From: Symbiodinium natans
Lineage: Eukaryota > Sar > Dinophyceae > Suessiales > Symbiodiniaceae
Direction of reading: 5' to 3'
Length of the DNA: 64,000 nucleotides
Assembly: GCA_905221605.1 (NCBI GenBank)
Contig: CAJNDS010000197.1
Coordinates: 1 to 64,000, forward strand
A program made the position numbers and the translations under genes. Under the pieces are notes generated by a model that was given only the letters and a program-made list of their open reading frames with translations, was not told the origin of the DNA and made no database searches. The stretch's first letter is position 1. Each line of letters opens with the position of its first letter. Below are positions 19,501 to 27,369 of the stretch, in pieces.

Positions 19501-22052
19501 CCCCTGCTGCGCTGGACTTGCTACAGCAGTTTTGGCAGCTCTGTTTTGATTTGAACCTGGGTATTTTGATCGGTGACCTTCGGAGCGATCCCCTCGTTTG
19601 CTCTCTGCGAAAGCACCACTTGTCGTGTCTCCACGACACTGCACGCACGTGGCTTGTACGCCATCGCATTCCACTTGAGAACTGGACTTTGTTCCCAGTC
19701 GATCCGAGCGAAGTCCCACAACAGGCTGCCGTTGCAGCGCGTGCCGCGCGGTGGAACTTCCGCGGGAGTGCTACGTCCGCGACTGCGCCGACCGCGCCTG
19801 ATGCCCCCACAGCGCCAGCTTCTGTTCAATCGGACGCTGCGCGTGACCCAGATGCCTCGTCCAAGCTGACTCCCGCCAAGCGCGACCCAGGTGCCTTGGC
19901 CCAGGCGCGGCCTCCAACTGAGTGCAAGCCAGGTGCCTTGTCCTCACTGCCTCCCCACGAAATCACTGTGCCTGTTCGTCGCCAGGGTGATGTGGCACGA
20001 TATCTTTCTGGGCACGCCGCCTGCAGAAGCTTTCGGCACAGGGTACATTATTCACACTTTGATGATACCAAGTACACCTTCCAGGTGCATTGCTTGGAAG
20101 GGGCTGCTTGTCCTTACAAAGTTCATGCCACGTACTTCCGCCAGCCTGCCGGGTACAAAGCGGGGACCCTGTTACTGACGGCCGTGGGAGATCACAGTAC
20201 CCACGACGGGTGCGCTCGAAGCGGAAAGATTTTCACCCCCGAGCAAGACAGTGTTGCTCAAACTTTCTTGCGCGCCGGTGGCGGCTGTCCCAAGCTTCTG
20301 CTGCGCAAGTTGCAGGACGAGTGCCGAGGAGGTCGGCTGCCTGATAAACGTCAGCTGACGAATTGGTTGCAACGTGCAAAGCAGAAGCGGGACGCAGACA
20401 GTGCGAAGCCAGAGCCCATCGACCGAAACCGCGCTGCAACTCTTGGCTGTAGGCTCTCACAATGGAACCGGGTGCCTGAAGCCGTGACGGACTTGTATAC
20501 GTTCGCAGATCACATTCGCTTGGACCCGCTGGAGATATTTGTGCCGTTTGCTTGCCAAGGCTTGTTGCAAGTCATGAAGCGGTGGTGCGGTTCCGAGGTG
20601 TGCTTGGTTGTGGATGTCAAAATGAAAGTTCTGGAGCGTGGTCGAGGCATTGCAACTGCAAGTTTGCTCACCAAGACAGGCCTGCGGAACACCCGGTTGG
20701 GAGAAGGTCGCAAACAGGGCAAGGCCTGCGCGTCACGACCCTTTCCTCTCCTGCAGGCTATTGTGGGCTCCGAGTCGCATGAAGTCATCTCATCCTTCTT
20801 CAACCTTCTGTGTACTGTCTGGGATACGCATGCAACGCATTGCGTGCCACTGCGGGACCATGTGGTGCAAGTCCACAAAGATTTTGCGCCAGGCTTAGAG
20901 TCTGCGCGTAAAGCCTGTTTCCCTTGCAGTCGCCCGTGTGATGACTATTATCACTTTAGGCAGAAGCACCTTGAGCTCGACAGTCGTTTGTCGCACACTG
21001 CGTTGGTAGCAGGCAGATTTCAGAAGGCTCATCTTGGGTGGCTGCAAGCCGTTTTAGGATCCCTGCGGCTTCTACCTCGCGCCTCCATCTTTGACGCCTG
21101 CTGGCGAGGACTGCTAGCCCGCCTCACATCCATGGGCGAATGCACTGTGGCTGCGTACTTGGACAACACGTACACCGCTGCAATGCCACAGGCTCTCTTG
21201 CGCCACGAGCACGAATACTTGCCACATCATCGGTTTGCAGGTTGGTGGGTCGGATGTCGGGGCATTGTTTCGGGCACTGGCTGCGGCAGTAACCCTGCAG
21301 AAGCCATTCACAGTGCATGGCAGTCGAAACTCGAGTCCGTGGGTGGGCGTGCACCGTTGGGTGAAGTCCTTGGAGTCATGCAAAACCTGTATGCTGACCA
21401 CTGGTTAGACTCCTTTGATTGGGCCTCCGACACTGCGCTGCACTTGCAAAGCGTGGATGTTGATCCCACACATCTGCACGGTGTGCAGACTCTCAGTGCC
21501 GTTCACCGTTCTGCCGCGACGGAGCTGTTTCGTAGCCACTCTGAGCTCAGCCCTTCCTTCCATATTTACGACATTGAAACGGATGCTCTGTCCGTTGTCG
21601 CAGTTCGTATGTCTTGTTATGCTCCCGTACTCGCTGAGGACATGGCGCAGCTTGGTGTGCAGCTTCTAGTCTGCTCGCCTCACCAGGTGAAGCATTTTTT
21701 GCAAGAGGCTGGTGTCCTGCGCTGTGCAGGGGCAGCGTCGGAGTGGGAGTTTCAATATGGTCCGTGCAAGAAGCTCTTTGACAATATCGCTTACGTGACC
21801 GTTGAGCCTGCGCGGCTAGCTTGCACGTGTTTGCCTTATGCTCTGTGGGGCGGCTGCGAGCACATCCTGCTTTGTCGTGGGCTGACGTTCTCGCACCGTC
21901 AGGCCGATCTCAGCTTGGAGAATGTGCGTATCAGCAAGCCTCGTGGCCGCCCTCCCGGCGCCCGCGCGAGGCAGGCCATGGGCAAAGCTCAGCCCAAACC
22001 AGCTCCGAAAAAGGTTCGGAAGCCACGGAAAGTGTATCCTGAGTTGAAGTGA
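16590..22052 (+). CDS. Giant fusion protein: USP protease + DUF3987-like ATPase + zinc finger + MULE transposase + SWIM finger + AT-hook
   Basis: A single intronless frame of 1,820 codons; I start at the first ATG (16590), with a stop just upstream at 16572. Domains in order: a ubiquitin-specific protease (C19) with Cys box TTCYLGSALQ (Cys192), QDAGE (262-266), and His/Asp box GQHFMAHV...FNDDW (His418, Asp434/435); a DUF3987-like P-loop region with Walker A GNIGDGKSP (Lys612) and Walker B HADEAG (Asp669-Glu670); an Ala/Pro/Thr linker (about 1050-1125); a C-x5-C-x27-H-x2-H finger of WRKY/GCM1 type (Cys1168, Cys1174, His1202, His1205); a MULE-type DDE core (LVVDVKMK Asp1342; HKDFAPG Asp1431 with C...H 1450/1455; SNPAEAIHS Glu1571); a SWIM finger C-x-C-x8-C-x-H (1745-1758); and a basic tail with AT-hook PRGRPPG. 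Finger, DDE core and SWIM finger are the usual MULE transposase order; the protease and ATPase are unusual additions. Every catalytic motif looks intact. Confidence 0.8.
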   Translation: MSLLGRPLRLGPDHQRVAPGFVVAEVDTVLWASPTSWSVRSRVRRGDVFLATSFVKQVGPWTMLPVHGGGAVEAKSFRAAMADDLKIAAHVVVLDLDSRIKVRCAQPRRVRSTRTAAPPCERLPLPPDDCCAVSDTVACSFREVLLKAVRMCCGLTRKDRNRLMHALFGNTGRPIPSPNAHVGFANPSLTTCYLGSALQMLLAVPSVTDTLSSMTTLCRSDACPVCLLCTTALSVRSATQPVLLSSWGAWIRAIGRDFAEYQDAGEILRSLLVAMSAHISHPDLDFGHFFRFKIMEEVAYACSAGCPPPAERHNLLAEIMLPVSVSCCSEVSLEGLLGSYFDQEEIILPEGHSPPQCVCTQLLTRAVRRRLATLPEWFLLDIKRQDGEPAVVLSRFDSIVLSGTTLDLVGAVTRHGQHFMAHVRRNDSIVTFNDDWVSLSSAWPESVYACSTVLLFARRPASPTMPLSSASTQRSLADDAATLLSLYAQRKNVACVQFLQSLPLFLVPDSVQLKDLPHHLRAAIEILQSEAINAASALECRFSYHDSMLYPLAVLLEATAIASGMPAIFYIDTVHGLVNSLFHHRLCVNLGKFPESRSRYWFSGTGNIGDGKSPAVKPIVSLLDSVLERHPHLCVGTAVDRFHYQQSGTTAAAIDKLRQCEGYLTVHADEAGRCLCPKFASGGETDVSKFVDLTHFFDAAHGGEFSHTNKLERQKYLGKKRRGDPKGPVPTELELHIKHTNVHFLFLQQEHHFSHFFAQAAATRPTGLAQRFLFSFGAYENPSQQDHHGFFEQIAAPIISRLFELVLTRFGPRIPAAEEIAFRISDAQESTVASLSEMVFMFARRRGRDAFRSALPKSLYWLGTSLLTNHVLEQLWPHVLDNTVPSQYDLNISDDAFVASVHFMHRRYLRGQSILAVNVEERTWFFSDADQLTDEQALFLRILRGCSTRSVTVEACCRCDLWLKCEIRQRSPAALDLLQQFWQLCFDLNLGILIGDLRSDPLVCSLRKHHLSCLHDTARTWLVRHRIPLENWTLFPVDPSEVPQQAAVAARAARWNFRGSATSATAPTAPDAPTAPASVQSDAARDPDASSKLTPAKRDPGALAQARPPTECKPGALSSLPPHEITVPVRRQGDVARYLSGHAACRSFRHRVHYSHFDDTKYTFQVHCLEGAACPYKVHATYFRQPAGYKAGTLLLTAVGDHSTHDGCARSGKIFTPEQDSVAQTFLRAGGGCPKLLLRKLQDECRGGRLPDKRQLTNWLQRAKQKRDADSAKPEPIDRNRAATLGCRLSQWNRVPEAVTDLYTFADHIRLDPLEIFVPFACQGLLQVMKRWCGSEVCLVVDVKMKVLERGRGIATASLLTKTGLRNTRLGEGRKQGKACASRPFPLLQAIVGSESHEVISSFFNLLCTVWDTHATHCVPLRDHVVQVHKDFAPGLESARKACFPCSRPCDDYYHFRQKHLELDSRLSHTALVAGRFQKAHLGWLQAVLGSLRLLPRASIFDACWRGLLARLTSMGECTVAAYLDNTYTAAMPQALLRHEHEYLPHHRFAGWWVGCRGIVSGTGCGSNPAEAIHSAWQSKLESVGGRAPLGEVLGVMQNLYADHWLDSFDWASDTALHLQSVDVDPTHLHGVQTLSAVHRSAATELFRSHSELSPSFHIYDIETDALSVVAVRMSCYAPVLAEDMAQLGVQLLVCSPHQVKHFLQEAGVLRCAGAASEWEFQYGPCKKLFDNIAYVTVEPARLACTCLPYALWGGCEHILLCRGLTFSHRQADLSLENVRISKPRGRPPGARARQAMGKAQPKPAPKKVRKPRKVYPELK

Positions 22053-22364
22053 CCGCGCTCAGCACATTGGCGCTGGATGTCTCGCTCCGTCGGACACGAC
22101 AGAGTCCTTGCCGGCACCTGGTGTAGCTGTGAGATGCCATGCGAAATGACAAAAGCTGTGTGCCATTGCCACGTGGTCTGCCTGTGTGTGCCTAGCAGCA
22201 GCATTGAAGCCAGTTGCGCGCCGTGCACAATGAGCATGGGTTGTTGCCTGCAGCTTTCGGTTGCGTGCTTTCTGGTTTCTTTGCTCGTTGCTACGTAGCT
22301 TCATGGCTGGGACACGCGTCTCCAAGCACACCAAGACAAGGCTGGCGTTCTCATTCGTTCTTAG

Positions 22365-23687
22365 GATGTGCCTGCTTGAACAGTGGCCAGGCGTGGCGGT
22401 CGAAGCGGCTGGCAACGTGCCCAGCAACCTGCCGCCTTTGTGCGAAGCAACGGTCGGGTTATGGGAGGAGTGCCGCCCGAAGCTTCACGTCGCGGCCTTG
22501 GCTTTATGTCCTGCTGACGTTGGTGCCTGTTGGAAGTGGATTAGGCAGCTCGGCAAGCAAGGTCGAGGTCAAGGCGGGCGCTTGCTGCTAGTCAGTTATA
22601 TATACGTTTGCTTGAGTCGTAGGAACCTATTGCTTTTGGTAGAACTGGCTTCCGGCAGCGGAAGCGGCCTATACCACCTTCCGGGTGGCCTTGCTGGGGC
22701 TCCTGCACGAGTGGCATGTTCGTCTGCAAGCTTTTTGCAGGCAACTTTTCATGTCTAAATGTGCGCATTCTTGTGAGTCTAGCACCTTCTCCTTCTCGTG
22801 CTATCTCCACTGTGTGCATCATCCAGGACAGTTCAGACGCATGCTGCGACGGTGGAGATGCAAACGCACCTCTTGCAGATGGTCAAGGCAGTGGACTTAG
22901 TTTCGTTCTCAGATGTGATGTGCCGCAGTATAGTGACATAGTATGTGACACCTGTGCGTTTCACGGTCATGGTAACGGGCTGGTGCGGCGCCCTCAAGAG
23001 ATTCCCTCCTCTCCTGCGTGCTAAAGGCCAAGTGGGAGGATGTACGTGCAGCACACCTGGATGCGTCTCTTTGCCGAGCTCTTCCCGAGGGATGGTTTTT
23101 TGGAAAACTTGCGCAGACACTGCCGGGTGTCGTAACAGCTGCTCTCCGGCTGCATCTCTGCTTCTTGACAGATTGACATTGTTCTCTGCTTTTTCTGCGC
23201 CTTCAGGACTTCGAACCATCCCCGTGTACCGAAGAAGCGCTCTTGGCTCATGTCAGCCGTGCTGTTGCACGTCTGGAAGGCTTCGTGCGTCCGCTCTCAT
23301 ATCTGCAAGAGCGGGTTTGTTCTGTCCGGCAGGACACCCAGAACCTCGCAATATTGAGGTTCGTCGTTTGCTCAAGTGACTCGAGTGTGCTCGCGTGTGT
23401 TTGCTGTTGTTTGCCTTCGAAACCTTTCCTTGTAGGACGTCGGCCCCTATGAGCGCACTGAAGGGCGGGTGCAGAAAGTCATCCCAGTTTCCAAAGGGGC
23501 CGCTTTCTTGGTCTTGATAGAGTTTCGTTTGGACAAAGATGGGCCCCTACTCGGTCTTAGCGGAATCATAGACAGCTCCGAAGCCATTGTGCGTGGTGAT
23601 CTGGCTTCTTTTTCGATTGGCTGGCGGCGGGATCGAGGCACGTGGGTACGCACGGCCGTCGCAATTTCAAAGCAGCCGGACATCTGA
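22365..23687 (+). CDS. Multi-exon gene downstream of the transposase; product unidentified
   Basis: Six coding-looking exons join in frame: 22365 or earlier to 22590 (then |GTCAGT), 22643-22740 (NWLPAAEAAYTTFRV...LQAFC; donor AG|GCAACT), 22827-22914 (after ATCCAG; TVQTHAATVEMQTHLLQ), 23027-23110 (after CTAAAG; AKWEDVRAAHLD), 23207-23347 (after CCTTCAG; LLAHVSRAVARLEGFVRP) and 23436-23687 (after TTGTAG), which ends at a TGA after AISKQPDI. Several donors must be GC rather than GT to keep the frame, as is common in dinoflagellates. The last exon looks globular (FLVLIEFRLDKDGPLLGL; FSIGWRRDRGTWVRTAVA). It starts within 350 bp of the transposase stop and could belong to the same element. The 5' end is unknown and no family is recognised. 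Confidence 0.5.
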
Positions 23688-23819
23688 GCGCAGAGACTCT
23701 TGACTCTTGCTTGAGAAAAGCAGCAGTGTTTGCATTTGCAAACATGCGGTGTCTTAGCCGTCGTCGTAGCAGATACAAGCCGGCCCCCCCTACCTGTCCA
23801 GGGAACCAGCCCCTAGTTC

Positions 23820-23945
23820 TCAATTTCGGGTTTAGGTCGAACTTTAACTTTAGCGTTTGGAGCTTTTGGGGGTTAAGGTTTCAAAGCTTGAGGTTTAGGG
23901 ATTCAGAGTTTAGGGTTTTGGGATTTAGGGTTTGGAGTTTGGAGT
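23820..23945 (+). repeat. Degenerate telomere-like GGTTTAGGGT sequence
   Basis: Scattered TTTAGGG and near-variants (GTTTAGGGATTC, TTTAGGGTTTTGGGATTTAGGG) over about 125 bp, much more decayed than the block at 12.9 kb. Confidence 0.6.
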
Positions 23946-24004
23946 TGTGAACTGCACCTGTTCGCTTGCAATGCATGTTGCACCTCCTTTTTGAAGCTCT
24001 GTGT

Positions 24005-24260
24005 GTTCGGCAAAGGTTGAAAAAAAAACATTCCGGGGTCCGAAAAAAGAAGCGGGGTCGGTCACAAGACGCTGCGGGGTTGAGAAAAAGACGGTCGTTC
24101 CTTCTTTGACGGCTGCGAACAGGGTCGTCAAAAAGACATTTTTGTTTTTTTGGGCCCCGTAACGAGGCCGGGAAAAAGACCGAGGCCAAAAAAAAGACTT
24201 TCCGGGGTTGAAAAAGGTCGCGGGGTCGGAAAAAAAACATTCCGGGGCCAGGAAAAAGAG
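24005..24260 (+). repeat. Short tandem motif (GGGGTCGGAAAAAAGAC-like)
   Basis: Repeated ATTCCGGGGTC/CCGGGGTTGAAAAAG units with A5-A8 runs, spaced irregularly at about 30-40 bp. The same style of A-run plus GGGGCC sequence is seen at 9540-9680. The long minus-strand ORFs here are translated repeat. Confidence 0.55.
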
Positions 24261-24280
24261 AAGCCCAAGCCCGCGGAAAG

Positions 24281-24482
24281 CCAGCCTGCGCACCCATCAT
24301 GCAGAGCAACACAGTCTCGGTCTGTGATCTCATGTGGCGCGCACTTGCAGCGGGACCCGCCATGAACCTACTGAACCAGGTGCAAGACTCGGGTGTGCTG
24401 ATCGGAATCGCTGACACGCTACTGCGTCTGCCTGAAACGTTTCCGGCGTCTTTTTGAAGGTTTATACCCTATCATCACGCAG
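24281..24482 (+). pseudogene. Truncated, internally deleted copy of the 4.3-5.5 kb gene
   Basis: CCAGCCTGCGCACCCATCATG and the following sequence match the C-terminal coding region of the minus-strand gene at 4293-5528. The match covers the start of the conserved segment, then skips about 35 and 80 bp (joining GCGGGACC to ATGAACCT and then AACCAG), and resumes to the codons for IITQ. A small deletion near 24450 (GCGTCTTTTTGAAGG against GCAGCGTATTTGAAGG) breaks the frame. It is in the opposite orientation to the parent. After 24482 the two copies diverge completely. Confidence 0.75.
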
Positions 24483-24712
24483 TGCCTCAGATTGTTGCAG
24501 CATTTCGACCTTGCTGAAATGTTGGATTGCCCGGTCTCGCAGCTGGACAAAGCGAGGCTTTCGGAGTCCCTGGTGGGGTATGGCTTTCTTACACAGCGCA
24601 GTACATCGCGGATCTTTTCTCTGCGGTGTCGGACTTGCCGAGTGTCATCAATGCCAGTTTTCCTGCAATGCTCAGCTACGCTAACCCAGATTATTGGCTG
24701 GGTGCACTTCTG

Positions 24713-24835
24713 CTCACATTCGAGTCCCACCAAAAAGGTCCCCTGGAGCGTACGGCAGGGCTGCCCATTGTTCTTGGTTTTCCTGAATCTAACAATAAAA
24801 TTACTGACCTGCAGATCAATTGGCTCGGATTGGAA
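24713..24835 (+). pseudogene. Reverse-transcriptase fragment (LINE palm motif)
   Basis: One frame reads KKVPWSVRQGCPLFLVFLNL and continues ITIKLL-like, matching the RT motif in which a basic stretch precedes VRQGCPLSP and a hydrophobic helix. The rest of the RT (YxDD box) is not seen, so this is a short remnant. Confidence 0.45.
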
Positions 24836-25064
24836 CGAAGCAGGTTCTTGTTGCGTGGGTTTGGTGGTTTGACTTTTGTCGCAGCTGCTCTTCGCATTTC
24901 ACACGCTTAAAAGGCATTCCGTAGTAAAGCAACGCCGGCTCTAGGCTTCCGCAGCTGCAAGCATGATTGGAGGAAGAGAAGTGGACATCAGCGAAACAGT
25001 GAGAGAGGCCGTCACTGTTTGCCTGGACGTGGTCGTTGCCCTGGAGCCTTCTGGCATGCCATCT

Positions 25065-25887
25065 GTCCGTTGTGGTGCCTCTTGCTTTCTGCGTTGAAGA
25101 GGCGTTGACCACTTGCCGTCAGTTTGTGCATGCACGCTTTTGCGAATGATTGCCCCTTGTTCCTTCGCGGCAAAACAGAGTTCGAGTGCTTTCTGGTTTG
25201 CTTGTGAGCGCGAGTTTATATATTCCCGATGTGGATTGATGAGTTTACTCTTTGCCAATACATTTGCTCGAGTTTTACGATTGCAGTTTTGTAAATCAAT
25301 AAGACGACTAATTCACGGAACGTGATAATGTGGTCTTTTGATTGAAAGTCGCTGCAACAGCGACGCAAAACTGCAAGTGGTTTCATGTTTTAATTGTGTT
25401 GACACGGAATGTTCCAAAAACGGAGCCACGTGTTGAGCGTGTTTTCATTCATGGATGTGACTGTTTGGTATGAAGTTTTTACACGGCGCATACTCAATGC
25501 ACAGGGAGAATTCTGTGCCGTCAGTATGGCCCGAACCTGCAGAGAGCAGTCAAAGTAGGTCATTAAACTGGCCTTCAGATCCGAACAGGTTTCATCTCCA
25601 CCCACCCACCCAGCAGTGGGGTCTTCGGGGAATGGGGTATGGCGGGTCCGTCGTGGTGCCTCTTGCTTTCTGCGTTGAAGAGGCGTTGACCACTTGCCGT
25701 CAGTTTGTGGATGCACGCTTTTGCGAATGATTGCCCCTTGTTCCTTCGCGGCAAAACAGAGTCCGAGTGCTTTCTGGTTTGCTTGTGAGCGCGAGTTTAT
25801 ATATTCCCGATGTGGATGGATGAGTTTACTCTTTGCCAATACATTTGCTCGAGTTTTACGATTGCAGTTTTGTAAATCAATAAGACG
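25065..25887. repeat. Direct repeat: two 242 bp copies 581 bp apart
   Basis: 25065-25306 and 25646-25887 are nearly identical (GTCCGTTGTGGTGCCTCTTGC to CAATAAGACG, only a few substitutions). They contain TTTATATATTCCC and an AT-rich end. The minus-strand ORFs in both copies (NSRSQANQKAL) are the same peptide because of the duplication. They could be solo terminal repeats or a local duplication; the 340 bp between them is not obviously coding. Confidence 0.8.
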
Positions 25888-26009
25888 GTCCCTGGCAATG
25901 ATAGGACAACTGGGGCATCCGTCCCCAGAGCTTGCTACGGCAAGAATGAAAGCATCCGATGCAACATGAGCTGTGAAGAGCGACGGAATCGGTAGCCTCT
26001 TGGCTACTC

Positions 26010-26520
26010 TTGGATAGCCCCACTGGCTGATCACCATGGGGCAGGAAGATTCAGTGGGGCGAATCCCTCACTGACTGGTCACGGTGCGTGCTTCTACGTT
26101 GCACTGTGCTGTTTCGCCTTGATCGATGCTGCCTGGCGAGCCGGGTTGGAGCGTCATCTTGCAAATGACGCTTACCGGAGCTGCCTCGGCACGTTTGGCG
26201 GTGCGCGCCCTTGGCTGATCGCCATGGTCAGTCGGCTGTGGCTACTTAAGGAAGAGCTGATCACCATGGGGCAAATTTGGCCTACCCTCCCTGCGGGAGG
26301 GGTAGGCATCGATGGGGTATTGCATGCCTCGGTTACCACAACAGTCAAACTTCGGCCGATGCAGCAGTTTGAGTAGGCTCACACCGCCCATTCTTGGAAC
26401 GTCGGCAATGACAGCTGCGAGTATGTGAACATCCAACCTGCAGGCTGCCAACTTATTCAGATGATTGTGTGATGGTGATTTTGTTCTCTGGCACACAATC
26501 GCATTTTGCGATTCCCTCAC
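26010..26520 (-). repeat. Repeat arm, diverged inverted partner of 8.54-9.05 kb
   Basis: Read on the minus strand, 26520 downward begins GTGAGGGAATCGCAAAATGCGA with later CACCATCA, resembling 8538 onward. Further in, three CCATGG(T/C)GATCAGC motifs (about 26,030, 26,225 and 26,260) parallel the four CCATGGTGGTCAGC motifs at 8.7-9.0 kb; one even shares the following CTTAA...AGC. Identity is patchy. The arm lies in the orientation expected of a terminal inverted repeat. Confidence 0.45.
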
Positions 26521-26929
26521 ACGACTTGGTGCTGCTATGGCTCTGATCAGGGACTACATCGACGAGCTTGAGTACTGAGCGCGTGGGGTCTTCTTAGTAG
26601 TTTCGCCGCCCTTTTCTGGTTTGTTGTTTGGTCGTTGTGTTGCTGGTTTGTTTGGTTGGGTTGTTTCTTCTCTCTTGGTTGTGTTGCTTCTTTCTGGCGA
26701 CCTGTTTCACACCTAGTTGAGAGACCCACAAGATCGGCCTACTGTGCTACTGATGTAGTAAAGAGGCGTCCGCTTAAAAAAAAGTTTTGCAATGCTTCCC
26801 GGCAAAACCAGCGTGTGACTTCTCTGATTGGAATTGAGAGATTATGGACATTTGGAATACTGGAACATTCTGGCATGGATATTGGATTGATGACATTTTT
26901 TCTCGAAGTGCTGGCGGCTAGAACATAAA

Positions 26930-27365
26930 TACGTGAACACTCGCACGCACTGGAAGCACGGACGTCAAAATCGTGCGGGCATGGATGCTCTGGCCACTCG
27001 TGCGCACTGGTACCAGGGACGTTTTCATCGTGGAGGCATGGATGCTCTGGCCACGCATGCACTGGTAACACGGACGATGTCATGGATGCTCTGGCCACCC
27101 GCATGCACAGGTAACACGGACATTATCATCGCGCAGTCATAGATGCTCCAGCCACTCGCACGCACTGGTAAATCAGACTTTATCATAGTGCAGGCATGGA
27201 TGCTCTGGCCACGCGCACGCACTGGTAACACGGATGTTATCATGGTGCAGGCATGGATGGTTTGGCCACTCGCACGAACTGGTAGCACGGACGTTATCAT
27301 CACGCGGCGGACGTTATCATCGTGCGGCCATGGATGCTCTGGCCACTCGCACGCACTGGTTCCAC
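26930..27365 (+). repeat. 57 bp minisatellite, about 8 copies
   Basis: The unit core GGATGCTCTGGCCACxCGCACGCACTGGTAACACGGACGTTATCATCG occurs with ATGGATG starts at 26981, 27038, 27082, 27139 (ATAGATG), 27196, 27253 and 27330. Spacing is 57 bp except for one 44 bp unit and one with a 20 bp insertion. As 57 is a multiple of three it stays open in several frames, which explains the His/Trp-rich ORFs here. Confidence 0.8.
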
Positions 27366-27369
27366 AAAA

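Noticed and set aside
22077-22310. Continuation of the transposase gene past its stop
   Set aside because: The region after the TGA/TAA stops at 22050 has no frame with transposon-like motifs until the separate multi-exon gene begins.
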